Below, in pieces: positions 9,756 to 20,600 of a stretch of DNA of 64,000 nucleotides; position 1 is the stretch's first letter, and every line of letters starts with the position of its first letter. Position numbers and translations under genes: made by a program. Below the pieces are notes generated by a model. It was not told where the DNA came from. It did no database searches and worked only from the letters and a program-made list of their open reading frames with translations. The stretch comes from Paraburkholderia caffeinilytica (lineage in GTDB: Bacteria > Pseudomonadota > Gammaproteobacteria > Burkholderiales > Burkholderiaceae): assembly GCF_003368325.1 (NCBI RefSeq), contig NZ_CP031466.1, positions 868,001 through 932,000 on the forward strand. Reading direction: 5' to 3'.

Positions 9756-9893
9756 GGTTATCTCCTTCGCTCCTCGGTTTTTGCGGGGGTGCCGCCTACG
9801 GACGCCGCACGCTCAGCGCAGCACATGCAGCGACTATAATGAGATTTGGCTCTTAACTTCAGAGCCATTTCAATAAAAATGTAGGAGCCAATC
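9756..9893. promoter_or_regulatory. gabT/gabR divergent regulatory region
   Basis: 138 bases between divergent genes. Inverted arms TGGCTCT (9847-9853) and AGAGCCA (9861-9867) are followed by a third related half-site GGAGCCA at 9884-9890 beside the gabR start. TATAAT at 9835-9840 and its complement-strand neighbour TATAGT could serve as -10 elements. MocR/GabR proteins usually bind repeated half-sites in their own divergent promoter, so these are good candidate operators. Confidence 0.5.
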
Positions 9894-11405
9894 ATGCGCG
9901 CGAGCGTTTTGTCCGACTGGCTGGCGCAGCGCCTCGACCGTGGCAACGGCCAGCCGATCTATCGTCAGCTGCATCGGCTGTTGCAGCAAGCGATTCTGTC
10001 GCGCGAGTTGCCGGCGGGCAGCAAGGTGCCGTCGTCGCGTTTGCTGGCGCAGGAATTGGGCATCGGGCGCAATACCGTTACGCAGGTGTACGAGCAGTTG
10101 GTGCTCGAAGGCTATGTGAGTTCGGCAACCGGCCGCGGCACGTTCGTCGCCGAAAGCGCGCCCGACGAGATCGTCGGCGTGCCCGACGCCGAGGCGCTGG
10201 CCGCGCCGCTCGAGTCGTTGCCGCCGCCGTTGCAGGCCAGCCGCGCGTTGTCGGCGCGGGGCGCGAGGCTCATCGCGGGGGCGGGCGTGTCGAAGCGGCA
10301 ATGGGGCGCGTTCATGCCTGGCGTGCCGGATGTCACGAAGTTTCCGTCGCGCGTATGGAGCCGCCTGCACAACAAGTACTGGCGCCGGCCGCGCCCGGAT
10401 TGGCTGACCTACGCGCCGGGTGGCGGCCTGGCCTCGCTGCGGCACGCGCTGGCCGACTATCTGCGTACGTCGCGTTCGGTGCGTTGCACGCCCGAGCAGA
10501 TCATCGTCACGACCGGGATTCACCAGTCCGTCGACCTGGCGGTGCGTCTGCTGTCCGATCCGGGCGATCTCATCTGGACTGAGGACCCGTGCTATTGGGG
10601 CGTGCGCAGTGTGCTGCACGTGTCCGGCCTGCAGTCGCGGCCGATCGCCGTCGACGAAGAAGGCATCAATCCCTCTGCCGACGATCTGGCTCAGCCGCCG
10701 AAGCTGATGCTCGTCACGCCGTCGCATCAATATCCGCTCGGCATGGTGATGAGCCTCGCGCGGCGCCGCATGTTGCTGGAGTACGCGCGGCAGAACCAGT
10801 GCTGGATCATCGAGGACGACTATGACAGCGAATACCGCTACGGCAGCCGGCCGCTGGCGTCGCTGCAAGGTCTGGATCGATCCGGGCAGGTGATTTACGT
10901 GGGCAGCTTCGGCAAGACGCTGTTTCCGGGACTGCGCATCGGCTACCTGGTCGTGCCCGAAGCGCTGGCGGAGAGCTTTGCGACCGCGAGCGCGGAACTG
11001 TATCGGGAAGGGCAGTTGTTGCAGCAGGCGATGCTTGCCGAGTTCATCGCGGAAGGGCATTTCACGTCGCATATCCGCAAGATGCGCACGCTCTACGGCC
11101 AGCGTCGCCAGACCTTGCTGGATGCTGCCGCGCAGCGTTATGGCGACGCGCTGCCGGCGGTGGGCGGCGATGCCGGTTTGCATCTGGTGATGCAGTTGCC
11201 TGAAGGCAGCGATGACCGCGCGGTGGCTGCGGCGGCGCTGGAGCGCAATATCATCGTGCGACCGTTGTCGGGCTATTACGCGCAACCGGCGCTGGCGCCG
11301 TCGGGGCTGCTGATCGGCTATGCGTGTGTACCGGACGAGGAGATCGCACCGGCGTTCAATACGCTGGCTGATGCGATCGACGCGACGCTTGTGCAGTTCG
11401 CGTGA
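9894..11405 (+). CDS. gabR: MocR/GabR-family PLP-binding transcription regulator
   Basis: 503 residues with the two-part MocR layout. A GntR-type winged helix occupies about residues 20-85 (PIYRQLHRLLQQAILSRELPAGSKVPSSRLLAQELGIGRNTV split over that span). A fold-type I aminotransferase-like domain follows from about 130 to the end, with TYAPGGGLASLRHALADYL, EDDYDSEYRY, and GSFGKTLFPGLRIGY carrying the PLP Lys near residue 342. Such proteins sense GABA plus PLP and activate gabT/gabD. Its position opposite gabT supports that role. A TAGGAG ribosome site precedes the ATG. Confidence 0.88.
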   Translation: MRASVLSDWLAQRLDRGNGQPIYRQLHRLLQQAILSRELPAGSKVPSSRLLAQELGIGRNTVTQVYEQLVLEGYVSSATGRGTFVAESAPDEIVGVPDAEALAAPLESLPPPLQASRALSARGARLIAGAGVSKRQWGAFMPGVPDVTKFPSRVWSRLHNKYWRRPRPDWLTYAPGGGLASLRHALADYLRTSRSVRCTPEQIIVTTGIHQSVDLAVRLLSDPGDLIWTEDPCYWGVRSVLHVSGLQSRPIAVDEEGINPSADDLAQPPKLMLVTPSHQYPLGMVMSLARRRMLLEYARQNQCWIIEDDYDSEYRYGSRPLASLQGLDRSGQVIYVGSFGKTLFPGLRIGYLVVPEALAESFATASAELYREGQLLQQAMLAEFIAEGHFTSHIRKMRTLYGQRRQTLLDAAAQRYGDALPAVGGDAGLHLVMQLPEGSDDRAVAAAALERNIIVRPLSGYYAQPALAPSGLLIGYACVPDEEIAPAFNTLADAIDATLVQFA

Positions 11406-11424
11406 GCGGGGGGACGGTGCTCAC

Positions 11425-11460
11425 GGCCTCAAAAGCGGCCTCAAAAGCGGCTTCAAAGCG
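11425..11460. repeat. Short tandem repeat after gabR
   Basis: Three imperfect 12-base units of the type GGCCTCAAAAGC, the last one degenerate, lie between the convergent gabR and DMT transporter genes. No function is evident. Confidence 0.5.
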
Positions 11461-11507
11461 GAGCAACGACGCGGCGACAATGCACATCAACATTGCGCCG
11501 CACCGCC

Positions 11508-12344
11508 TCAAATCCGGATCAACACAGCCCCCAGCGTCACCAGCGCGCATGCCACGATCCGCCGCGTGGTCAGCTTCTCCTGCATGAACAGCCAGCCGAT
11601 CAGCACCGCGAAGATCGAACTGAGCTCACGCAGCGCGGACACCATCGCAATCGGCAGGTAGCGGTAGGCCTCGATGATCAGGCAATAAGCGGTCAATGCG
11701 AGCGCGCCGGACGCGATGCCCTTGAGCACCACCGTGCGGCCGATGAACAAGCCCTTTGCCCCGCCGCGCCAATGCCAGGCGAGCAGAAACTGCGGGACAT
11801 TCCAGATCAGATAGACCCACATGATGTAGCTCAGGCCGTTGCCCGCCACGCGCGCGCCGATTCCGTCGACGACCGAATACGTCGCGATGAAGAAGCCGGT
11901 CAGGAGCGCGAACGGCACGCTTTCGCCGGAAAAATGCATGCCGCGGCGGAACGCCAGTGAAACGATGCCGAGCGACACCAGCGCCACGCCGATGGCCGCC
12001 AATGGCTTGAGCGATTCGTGCGCGAATACCAGCGCCCCGACGAATACGAGCATCGGCGAAAGACCGCGCGCAATCGGATAGATTTGCCCGAAATCGCCGC
12101 TCTTATAGGCGCGGATCAGTGCCAGCAGGTAGCCGAATTCGAGCACGACCGATGCGAAGATATAAGGCCACGCCGCCGGTTCAGGCAAGGGCAGCACGAT
12201 CACACCGACCGCGCTGACGGCGAAATACGGAATCGCCATCATGCCGAGCAGCCAGACACGGTCTTCGGATAGATGCAGAAACGCGTTCCAGGTAGCGTGA
12301 AGGAGCGCGGAGAGCAGCACCAGCAAAACGACAAAGGTGTCCAT
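11508..12344 (-). CDS. EamA/DMT-family membrane transporter
   Basis: From the ATG at 12344 (MDTFVVLLVLLSALLHATWN) the protein has 278 residues and about ten hydrophobic segments in two repeats, the drug/metabolite transporter fold. The LLHATWNAFLH motif in the first helix and the C-terminal repeat ALRELSSIFAVLIGWLFMQEKL are typical of EamA proteins. A GTG 16 codons upstream is possible but would add a non-hydrophobic leader. It sits in the inner membrane and exports or exchanges an unknown small metabolite. It converges on gabR. Confidence 0.78.
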   Translation of the reverse strand: MDTFVVLLVLLSALLHATWNAFLHLSEDRVWLLGMMAIPYFAVSAVGVIVLPLPEPAAWPYIFASVVLEFGYLLALIRAYKSGDFGQIYPIARGLSPMLVFVGALVFAHESLKPLAAIGVALVSLGIVSLAFRRGMHFSGESVPFALLTGFFIATYSVVDGIGARVAGNGLSYIMWVYLIWNVPQFLLAWHWRGGAKGLFIGRTVVLKGIASGALALTAYCLIIEAYRYLPIAMVSALRELSSIFAVLIGWLFMQEKLTTRRIVACALVTLGAVLIRI

Positions 12345-12563
12345 CGAAGACCAGGGAGCGGGAATGAAAGGCCGGAAGCCGGCCGCAAGCACGTGATTAT
12401 TCCAGCAGAACGCCGGAATGGCGGGGTGGACGACTAAAGTGAAGGGGCTTTATGTGGCAAATGCCGGTAATTTGTGGCGGCAAAAGCCCGCCGCCCAAAC
12501 TCGGCGCAATGCTGGTGGGGCGGCTCGCTTACACCCTGGCACGCGGTAGCGAAGCCGCCTGAA

Positions 12564-12597
12564 CGAGGGTTGGCGAAGCGCGTCTCGCCAACCCTCG
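12564..12597 (-). terminator. 13-bp hairpin downstream of phnE
   Basis: CGAGGGTTGGCGA and its exact complement surround an 8-base loop, 22 bases past the phnE stop. No T-run follows on the minus strand, so it may stabilise the mRNA end or act in Rho-dependent termination rather than as an intrinsic terminator. Confidence 0.5.
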
Positions 12598-12619
12598 GCA
12601 TTCAGAAGTCGGGAAGCGG

Positions 12620-13462
12620 TCAGGTCACGCGTTCGCGCAACCACGCGGACGCCAGATCGATCACCGTCACGACGACGATTACCATGATCATCACCGCGGC
12701 CGTCTGCGCGTAATTGAACGAACGGATCGCCTCGTACAGCACCACGCCGATCCCACCCGCGCCGACCATGCCGACCACCATCGCCGAGCGCACGTTCGAT
12801 TCGAAGCGATATAACGCGTACGAGATCCACAACGGCAGAACTTGCGGCAGCACGCCGTAAATGATTTCGTCGAGACTGGTCGCGCCGGTGGCGCGCACGC
12901 CTTCAGCCGGACGCGGATCGATTGCCTCCACCGCTTCGGCGAAGAGCTTGGCGAGCACGCCGGTGGTGTGCACCCACAACGCCAGCACGCCGGCGAACGG
13001 ACCGAGTCCCACCGCGACGATGAACAGCATCGCGAAGACCATTTCATTGATCGCGCGGCATGCGTCCATCATGCGGCGCATGGGTTGCACGATCCACATC
13101 GGCGCCATGTTGTGAGCGGACATCAGTCCGCACGGCACGGCGCACACCAGCGAGAGAACGGTGCCCCAGACCGCCACCGACAGCGTCACAGCCATCTCGT
13201 GCAGATAGCTGCGCCATTCGGTGAAGTCCGGCGGAAAGAAGTCCTTGGCGAACTGGCCCATGTTGCCGGAGTCGGAGAACAGGTCGAGCGGACGCATGTC
13301 GGCGCCGTGCCAGGCGCCACCCAGCACGGCAAGCACGGCGATCCAGCCGATCAGCGACAGCCAGCCGCGCTTGCCTGCAGCGGGGGCGGCACGGCGCGCC
13401 GCCTGCGCGGCGAGCGCTTCGCTCGCGCGCGTGGGCGACGTGATCAGATCAACGGTGTTCAT
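12620..13462 (-). CDS. phnE: Phosphonate-type ABC transporter permease
   Basis: 280 residues. After a polar N-terminus of about 30 residues come five to six membrane segments and the permease EAA-like loop [40 protein letters not shown] in the C-terminal third, characteristic of PhnE. It forms the membrane channel for phosphonate or phosphite uptake with PhnC and PhnD. Its start overlaps the phnD stop by four bases (ATGA), which implies translational coupling. No C-P lyase or phosphonatase genes lie nearby, so the substrate is inferred from family membership only. Confidence 0.88.
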   Translation of the reverse strand: MNTVDLITSPTRASEALAAQAARRAAPAAGKRGWLSLIGWIAVLAVLGGAWHGADMRPLDLFSDSGNMGQFAKDFFPPDFTEWRSYLHEMAVTLSVAVWGTVLSLVCAVPCGLMSAHNMAPMWIVQPMRRMMDACRAINEMVFAMLFIVAVGLGPFAGVLALWVHTTGVLAKLFAEAVEAIDPRPAEGVRATGATSLDEIIYGVLPQVLPLWISYALYRFESNVRSAMVVGMVGAGGIGVVLYEAIRSFNYAQTAAVMIMVIVVVTVIDLASAWLRERVT

Positions 13463-14436
13463 TGCTTGGCGATGGCGGTGTTGAGTGCGCTCAGCTTCGC
13501 GTCGAGCGCCGCCAGTTGGGTCTTGCGGTCGTCGTCGGAAAGATGCGTGTCGCTCTCGATCTTCTGCTTCTGCTGGAACAGCGCGACCTGGCGGATCGGC
13601 AGCAACTGCTCATCCGACGATGCCGCGAAGCCGGCGTAGCCCGTGATGGCAGCCATCACCGCTTTTTCATGCGGGTCGGTCTTGCCGTAGCCGAGGAAGA
13701 AGGTGCGGATCTTGTCCTTGGTGGCTTGCGGCAGATCCTTGCGCCACACCAGCGGGTCCGACGGAATCAGCGGCGAGGTCCACAGCACGCGGACCTGGGC
13801 GAACTTGTCCGGATGCTGCTTCTTCAGCGTGTCGAGCATCTCGGTGTTGTTGGTCGCGATGTCGACCTTGTTGTTCACCACAGCCAGCAGATTCGCTTCG
13901 TGGCTCGACGGCAGCACGGCCTTGAACGAGGTGTTGACCGGCGTGTTGTGCTGGGCGAACAGGTAGTAGCCGGGGATCAGCGTGCCCGAGGTGGAGTTCG
14001 GATCGCCGAAGCCGAGCGTGACGTCCTTCGTATTCTTAAACACGTCGTCGAGCGTCTTGAAGCGGCTGTTCACGTTGGTGATCAGCACCGACTTGTAACC
14101 CGCGTCGCCATTTACATACAGGACCTTCGCGAACACTTCGCCTTGCGAACGATCCACTGCTTCGATCGCCGACGCGTTGCCGAAATAGCCGACCTGTACC
14201 TTGTTAAAGCGCATGCCTTCGATGATGCCGGCGTAGTCGGTGGCGAAGAACGCCTTCACGTTCAGGCCGGTTTGCCTGTTCATGTCCGCGATCAGCGGTT
14301 CCCAGCGCTGTTTCAGCACGGAGGAGGAGTCGGTCGAGATGATGCCGAGGTTGATGTCCTCGGCTTGTGCCGCGACGGCGCAGGCGAATGCGGCCGCGCC
14401 GACGGTCAGCGTAATCAATGAACGCAGGAATTTCAT
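13459..14436 (-). CDS. phnD: Phosphonate/phosphite ABC transporter substrate-binding protein
   Basis: 325 residues with a signal peptide ([25 protein letters not shown], mature start EDINLGI). Family motifs include [62 protein letters not shown] and the Ser/Thr-rich ligand loop. It acts in the periplasm and hands ligand to PhnE/PhnC. It lies second in the phnC-phnD-phnE operon. The C-terminal 40 residues are a charged helical tail. Confidence 0.9.
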   Translation of the reverse strand: MKFLRSLITLTVGAAAFACAVAAQAEDINLGIISTDSSSVLKQRWEPLIADMNRQTGLNVKAFFATDYAGIIEGMRFNKVQVGYFGNASAIEAVDRSQGEVFAKVLYVNGDAGYKSVLITNVNSRFKTLDDVFKNTKDVTLGFGDPNSTSGTLIPGYYLFAQHNTPVNTSFKAVLPSSHEANLLAVVNNKVDIATNNTEMLDTLKKQHPDKFAQVRVLWTSPLIPSDPLVWRKDLPQATKDKIRTFFLGYGKTDPHEKAVMAAITGYAGFAASSDEQLLPIRQVALFQQKQKIESDTHLSDDDRKTQLAALDAKLSALNTAIAKQ

Positions 14437-14478
14437 CGCTTTGAGGTCCGGTTGAGTGAACAGAGTAGGTGGGCGCGC

Positions 14479-15396
14479 TCAGCTCGAGTGCGCCGGATTG
14501 AGGGCGAACGCATAGCGCGTTGAAGTGGATTCGGTGTTTTGCGCCGAAGCGCCGGTGTCGGGTCCGCTGGCGTTGCTGTCCGCATGATTGGCCGTGTTAT
14601 CGGCAGCGGTCTCTTCGAGCAGTTCGCGGGCGTCGTCGCCGTAGAGTTTCTTGAGGAGGGCCGGGCTCAGCGCGGCGGAGGGGCCGTCGTAGACCACCTT
14701 GCCTCGGCGCAGTGCAACGGTGCGCGGGCAGTACTGCATCGCCATGTCGACCTGATGCAGCGACACCAGCACCGTCAGTTGATGCTCGACGTTGAGGGTG
14801 CGCAGCATCTCCATCACACGGCGCGACGATTCGGGATCGAGCGAGGCGATCGGTTCGTCGGCGAGCACGATGCGCGCGCGTTGCACCAGCGCGCGCGCCA
14901 ATGCCGCGCGTTGCTGCTGGCCGCCGGAGAGGTTGGCGGCACGTTCGCGCGCATGGTCGCCGATGCCGACTTCGTTGAGCGCGGCCAACGACCGCGCCCG
15001 CTCCGCGCCCGGAAAGCGTCCGGTGAGACGGCGCCACAGCGGCAGCCGTGCGAGCGCGCCGATCAGCACGTTGCTCTCCACGGAAAGCCGGTTCACCAGA
15101 TTGAATTGCTGGAACACGAAGCCGATATCGCGGCGAATGCTGCGCACTTCGCGCACGATGCGGCCGTTCTGCTGGATCGGCCGTCCGAGAATCGCGATCT
15201 GCGACGGCTGCGCGTCCGATGCCGTGAAGCCGGCGATATGCCGCAGCAGCGTCGACTTGCCCGAGCCCGAGGCGCCGATCAATGCAACCATTTCGCCCGG
15301 TTCGACGCGCAGATCGATTTCGTCCAACGCCTTGCGGCCGTTGCCAAATGTCTTGCTCAACCGTTCGATGCGGATTGCTTCCCGAATTGCGTCCAT
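14479..15396 (-). CDS. phnC: Phosphonate-type ABC transporter ATP-binding protein
   Basis: ABC ATPase of 305 residues from the ATG at 15396, chosen because GAGGGG lies just upstream; in-frame codons up to 15444 are less likely starts. Walker A is GASGSGKST, the Q-loop is [12 protein letters not shown], the signature [15 protein letters not shown], and Walker [14 protein letters not shown]. The C-terminal 45 residues ([15 protein letters not shown]...) are an unusual low-complexity polar tail. It is the first gene of the operon, 42 bases ahead of phnD. The 291 bases upstream up to 15687 are the shared promoter region with the divergent peptidase gene, and I see no clear operator there. Confidence 0.9.
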   Translation of the reverse strand: MDAIREAIRIERLSKTFGNGRKALDEIDLRVEPGEMVALIGASGSGKSTLLRHIAGFTASDAQPSQIAILGRPIQQNGRIVREVRSIRRDIGFVFQQFNLVNRLSVESNVLIGALARLPLWRRLTGRFPGAERARSLAALNEVGIGDHARERAANLSGGQQQRAALARALVQRARIVLADEPIASLDPESSRRVMEMLRTLNVEHQLTVLVSLHQVDMAMQYCPRTVALRRGKVVYDGPSAALSPALLKKLYGDDARELLEETAADNTANHADSNASGPDTGASAQNTESTSTRYAFALNPAHSS

Positions 15397-15687
15397 AAGT
15401 ACCCCTCGATGCATCCGGCTATCGCCAGCCTGTGTGAGGCTCATTCTAGGAAGCGTCTGTGACGGTTGAGTGAAGGCGTCGCAACGTCTAGACGACTATA
15501 TCTTCACGTGTCTTTTTTGCGTCGCTGGAAAGGCAGGCAGAAGTCATTCATTCGAATAAAAAATGACACCCGCATGACACGATTTGCATTGACTGCGCTC
15601 CGTTCCGCATGATCGCCTGCAGCCAGGCTATATTGCGTCAATCGGTGTGCCGTCCCCAATAACCTTGCAGTTCTATTCGACGTCGTC

Positions 15688-16722
15688 ATGCAGCCTTTGA
15701 GTTTTCTTCCCGACAGTTTTGCGGAGTACGAAGATCTCAAGACGATCCTCGACCAGGGCAGCGCCAGCTTCGAGATCCGCACCGTCTGCGAGACGACGGT
15801 GCGCGGCCGGCAATTCGCCGTGCACACCGCAAGCATCGGTTCAACCGATCCGCTCGCGCCGGCAATCGGTTTTTTCGGCGGCATTCACGGGCTCGAACGG
15901 ATTGGCTCGCAACTCGTGCTCGACTACATGCGCGCGCTGCTCGCCAGGCTGGAATGGGACGAGTTGCTGGTGCGGCAGCTGCAATCGATTCGTCTGATTT
16001 TTATGCCGATCGTCAATCCGGGCGGCATGTGGGCTGCCACACGGGCCAATCCCAACGGTGTGGACCTGATGCGCAATGCGCCGCAGAATGCCGACGAACG
16101 CGTGCCGCTGCTCGCCGGCGGGCAGCGGGTGGGCGCATGGTTGCCCTGGTATCGCGGCCGGCAAGGCGATCCCATGGAGCCGGAGGCGGCGGCGCTCCTG
16201 CGGGTGGTCGAAACCGACATGGCCGCGCGGCCGCTGAGCATCGCCCTCGACTGCCACTCGGGGTACGGCTGGCGTGACAGCATCTGGTTTCCGTACGCGC
16301 GCACGCGCAAGCCGATGGCGCATCTGCCGGAAATGTACGTGCTGAAAACCATGTTCGAGCGTGCGCATCCGCATCATGGCTACGCGTTCGAACCGCAGAG
16401 TCACCAGTACCTGTTGCATGGCGATCTGTGGGACTTCGCGTACGACCGTACGCCGCCGCCCAACGTCTTCCTGCCGATGACGCTCGAACTCGGTTCGTGG
16501 CTGTGGATCAAGAAGAATCCGCGCCAGCTGTTTTCCCGTCAGGGCATGTTCAATCCGGTGAAGGCGCATCGCACCGCACGCGTGCTGCGGCGTCACGCGA
16601 ATCTGCTCGATTTTCTCGCGCGCGCGGCGTTTTCGTCGCAGCGCTGGCTGCCGCAAGGCAATCGCCGCGAGCAATTGCTGCAAAGCGCGATCGACCATTG
16701 GACCACGCCGAACGCGCCATGA
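15688..16722 (+). CDS. M14-family zinc carboxypeptidase/deacylase-like protein
   Basis: 344 residues. The zinc pair is in FFGGIHGLERIG (HxxE), with NPGGMW, the third ligand region ALDCHSGYG, and the general-base Glu in TLELGSWLW, which is the M14/succinylglutamate desuccinylase-like layout. It should be a cytoplasmic metallohydrolase cleaving a peptide or N-acyl bond. No signal peptide. The stop overlaps the start of the next hydrolase gene, so the two are translationally coupled and probably work on the same substrate or pathway. Confidence 0.75.
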   Translation: MQPLSFLPDSFAEYEDLKTILDQGSASFEIRTVCETTVRGRQFAVHTASIGSTDPLAPAIGFFGGIHGLERIGSQLVLDYMRALLARLEWDELLVRQLQSIRLIFMPIVNPGGMWAATRANPNGVDLMRNAPQNADERVPLLAGGQRVGAWLPWYRGRQGDPMEPEAAALLRVVETDMAARPLSIALDCHSGYGWRDSIWFPYARTRKPMAHLPEMYVLKTMFERAHPHHGYAFEPQSHQYLLHGDLWDFAYDRTPPPNVFLPMTLELGSWLWIKKNPRQLFSRQGMFNPVKAHRTARVLRRHANLLDFLARAAFSSQRWLPQGNRREQLLQSAIDHWTTPNAP

Positions 16723-17495
16723 GCACCTGGATTCTGTTACGCGGACTGACGCGCGAAACACGCCACTGGGGTCGTTTGCCCGGCTTGCTGCGCGAGGCGA
16801 TCGGCACGGATCGCCTGTTGCTGCTCGATCTGCCCGGCAACGGCGAGTTCACGCACTTGCGCGCGCCGGCCGCGGTAGAAGACATGGTGGGCTTCGTGAG
16901 GATTGCTGCATTGCAAACCGGCGCGACAGGCCCCTATCGCGTGCTGGCGATGTCGCTTGGCGGCATGGTGGCGACCGACTGGGCGCAACGGCATCCCGGC
17001 GAGGTCGAGCGGCTCGTATTGATCAATACCAGCATGCGGCCATTCAGCCGCATGCCCGAGCGCTTGCGTCCATCGGCATGGCCGGGCCTGCTGGGCGTCG
17101 CGACGCACTGGCGCGACCCGCCGCGCGCGGAAAGCGGCATTCATCGGCTGACGTGCAACAACGTCGAAACGCTGGGCGCCGATCTCGATGCATGGAGCGA
17201 CATTCGCCGGAGCGCACCGGTGAGCCGGGGCAATGCGTTACGGCAGCTTTGGGCCGCCGCGCGCTTTAGCGCGGCGGCGGCGAAACCGCGTTGCCCGTTG
17301 CTGATTCTTTCTTCACGCGCTGACAAGCTGGTCAATCCGGTGTGTTCGGCGAAGCTCGCTGCGGCATGGGGTGCAACGCATCGCGAGCATCAATGGGCGG
17401 GGCATGACCTGCCTCACGACGACCCGGCCTGGACCAGCGAACAGGTTCAGGCTTGGCTTAAGCAGGAGGCTGGGGAACCGAAGGCCGCGCTTTAA
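16719..17495 (+). CDS. Alpha/beta hydrolase
   Basis: 258 residues from the ATG at 16719, which overlaps the stop of the peptidase gene (ATGA). Landmarks: LLLLDLPGNGEF in the oxyanion region, the nucleophile elbow VLAMSLGGMVATDWA with the Ser near residue 80, LILSSRADKLVNP with the acid residue, and a C-terminal catalytic His in WAGHDLPHDDP. It is probably an esterase or lactonase, with an unknown substrate. It forms a two-gene unit with the M14-type protein. Confidence 0.8.
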   Translation: MSTWILLRGLTRETRHWGRLPGLLREAIGTDRLLLLDLPGNGEFTHLRAPAAVEDMVGFVRIAALQTGATGPYRVLAMSLGGMVATDWAQRHPGEVERLVLINTSMRPFSRMPERLRPSAWPGLLGVATHWRDPPRAESGIHRLTCNNVETLGADLDAWSDIRRSAPVSRGNALRQLWAAARFSAAAAKPRCPLLILSSRADKLVNPVCSAKLAAAWGATHREHQWAGHDLPHDDPAWTSEQVQAWLKQEAGEPKAAL

Positions 17496-17639
17496 ACAGA
17501 GGCGGCAGGTTCACCGGCAGCGGGTATTACCTAAGTCGGCTCGGGCATCGCTTTCCGGGCGGCAGGCGCATAATCCCGGTTCAGACGATGCATGCGAATC
17601 AAGCGATACTCGCTATTGCCGCCCGCCAGGGAGTTGATC

Positions 17640-20600
17640 ATGCAAGCAAAGAATGAAGAAGCCGTCACGCACCTGCTCAACGATGTCTTTGAATTTGCGC
17701 GAGGGCGCTTGCCGGAGCCGACCTTCAAAGTCGTCGAGCCTTTCCTGCGGCACTACTACGACTTTGTCGACACCGACGACCTGCAGAGCCGCTCGATCGC
17801 CGATCTCTACGGCGCGGCGCTAGCCCACTGGCAAACCGCGCAGCGCTTCGTGCCAGGCAGCGAACGGCTGCGCGTCTACAACCCGATACTCGAACAGCAC
17901 GGCTGGCATTCCGATCACACGGTGGTCGAGATCGTCAACGACGACATGCCGTTTCTGGTCGATTCGGTATCGATGGCGGTCAACCGCCTCGGGCTCGCGC
18001 TGCACTCAGTCGTGCACCCGGTGTTTCGCATCTGGCGCGGACCGGACGGCAGCATCGTGCGCGTGGGTCAGGGCGCTGAAGACTCCGCCGATACGCGCTC
18101 GCAGCTCGCCTCGTTCATCCACTTCGAGGTCGACCGTTGCGGCGACGCAGCGAAGCTCGACGCGTTGCGTGACGAGATCGCCAAGGTGCTGCGCGACGTG
18201 CGCGCCGCGGTGGAAGACTGGCCGAAGATCGTCGAACTCGCGCGCGCCACAGTCAAAGGCATGAAGGCGGGCGAGGCGGGGCCGGAAGGTCTCGAGGCCC
18301 GCGCGTTCCTCGAATGGATGGTGGCCGATCATTTCACGTTTCTCGGCCAGCGCGACTATGAATTGGTGCAGCACGATATCGGCTTTGGCCTGCGTGCGAT
18401 ACCCGGCTCCGGCCTCGGCATTCTGCGCGATGAGTTGCGTACTGCGGGCGCCGCCGAAGTCACGCCGTTGCCGCCGGCGGCTGTCGATATCATCTCCGGC
18501 TCGTCGCCCATTTTCCTGACCAAGGCCAACTCGCGTGCAACGGTGCATCGACCGGGCTATCTGGATTACGTCGGCATCAAGCTGACCGGTGCGGACGGCA
18601 AGGTGACCGGCGAACGGCGCTTTATCGGCCTGTACACGTCCACCGCGTACCTGGTGTCGGCCGCGGAGATTCCGATCGTGCGGCGCAAATGCGCGAACAT
18701 CGTGCGGCGGGCCGGTTTTCTGCCGAAAGGGCATCTGGCCAAATCACTCGTGACGGTGCTCGAAACCTATCCGCGCGACGAACTGTTTCAGGCTGAGGAA
18801 AATCAGCTCTACGATATCGCGCTGGGTGTGCTCCGTTTGCAGGAGCATCAGCGCACGCGCATGTTCGTGCGGCGCGACCGTTTCGACCGTTTCGTGTCGT
18901 GTCTCGTGTTCGTACCGCGCGACAAATACAACACCGATCTGCGGCAGCGCATTGCCAACCTGCTGGTCGATGCGTTCAACGGGGAAAGCGTCGAATTCAC
19001 GCCGCTGTTGTCGGAATCGACGCTTGCGCGCATCCATTTCGTCGTGCATGCGAAGCCCGGGGGCATGCCCAATGTCGATACGCGTGAACTCGAGGCGCGG
19101 CTCGTGCACGTCACGCGCCGCTGGCAGGACGATCTCGCCGACGCGTTGCTCGACGCATTCGGCGAAGAGCAGGGCAACCGTCTTCTGCAGCACTATGCGG
19201 ATTCGTTTCCCCCCGGCTATCGCGACGATTATCCGGCCCGTACCGCGGTGCGCGATATCGAGTTGATCGAACGCGTGCAGGGCAGCGAGCGGCTCGCCAT
19301 GAACCTGTACCGCCCAATCGAAGCAGGGCCTCGCGCGTTCCGCTTCAAGGTTTATCGTGCGGGTCTGCCCATTGCGTTGTCGCGCAGTTTGCCGATGCTC
19401 GAACACCTCGGCGTGCGTGTCGATGAAGAGCGGCCCTATCTGATCGAAGCGCTCGACGCCACGCCTGCCTGGATTCACGACTTCGGCCTCGAACTCGCGG
19501 ACGATGCGGAATTCGATATCGAACGCGTGAAGGATCTTTTCGAAGATGCGTTCGAACAGGTATGGACCGGCGGAATCGAAAGCGACGATTTCAATCGCCT
19601 CGTGTTGCGCGCGCAACTGAGTGCGCGCGAGGTGACGATTCTGCGTGCTTATGCCAGGTACCTGAGGCAAGTGGGTTCGACATTCAGCGACGCTTATATC
19701 GAACGCGCCGTCACCGGCAATCCGGCGATTGCCCGCATGCTGGTGGAGTTGTTCGTGGCGCGCTTCGATCCGGTGCTCGGTGCTTCGCGCGAGGCTCGCG
19801 TCGACAACTTGCTGGAGACGATCGACAGCGCGCTCGATCAGGTGCCGAATCTCGACGAAGACCGGATACTCCGGCAATTCCTCGGCGTCATCAAGGCCAC
19901 ACAGCGCACGAACTACTATCGCTTCGACGCCGACGGCCACCCGAAACCGTACCTGTCGTTCAAATTCAATCCCGCGCAGGTGCCCGGTTTGCCTGAACCG
20001 AAGCCGATGTTCGAAATCTGGGTGTACTCGCCGCGTGTGGAAGGCGTGCATTTGCGCGGCGGACGGGTTGCGCGCGGCGGTCTGCGCTGGTCGGATCGGC
20101 GTGAGGACTTCCGCACGGAAGTCCTCGGGTTGATGAAGGCGCAGATGGTGAAGAACGTGGTGATCGTGCCGGTCGGCTCCAAAGGCGGTTTCGTCGTGAA
20201 GAATCCGCCGCCGCAGAGCGAACGCGACGCGTGGATGCGTGAAGGCATTGCCTGTTATCAGACGTTCCTGCGCGGCCTGCTCGATTTGACCGACAACCTT
20301 GCGGGCACGGCCGTGGTGCCGCCGCCCGACGTGGTGCGGCATGATCCCGACGATCCCTATCTGGTCGTCGCCGCCGACAAGGGCACCGCAACCTTCTCCG
20401 ACTACGCGAACGCGATCTCGCAGGAATACGGTTTCTGGCTCGACGACGCCTTCGCGTCGGGCGGTTCGGTCGGCTATGACCACAAGAAAATGGCGATCAC
20501 GGCGCGCGGCGCATGGGAGTCGGTCAAGCGTCACTTCCGCGAAATGGGCGTCGATACGCAGACGACTGATTTCACCGTGGTTGGCGTCGGCGATATGTCG

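Noticed and set aside
8544..9839. 431-codon plus-strand frame over gabT
   Set aside because: Antisense to gabT, whose catalytic motifs are complete.
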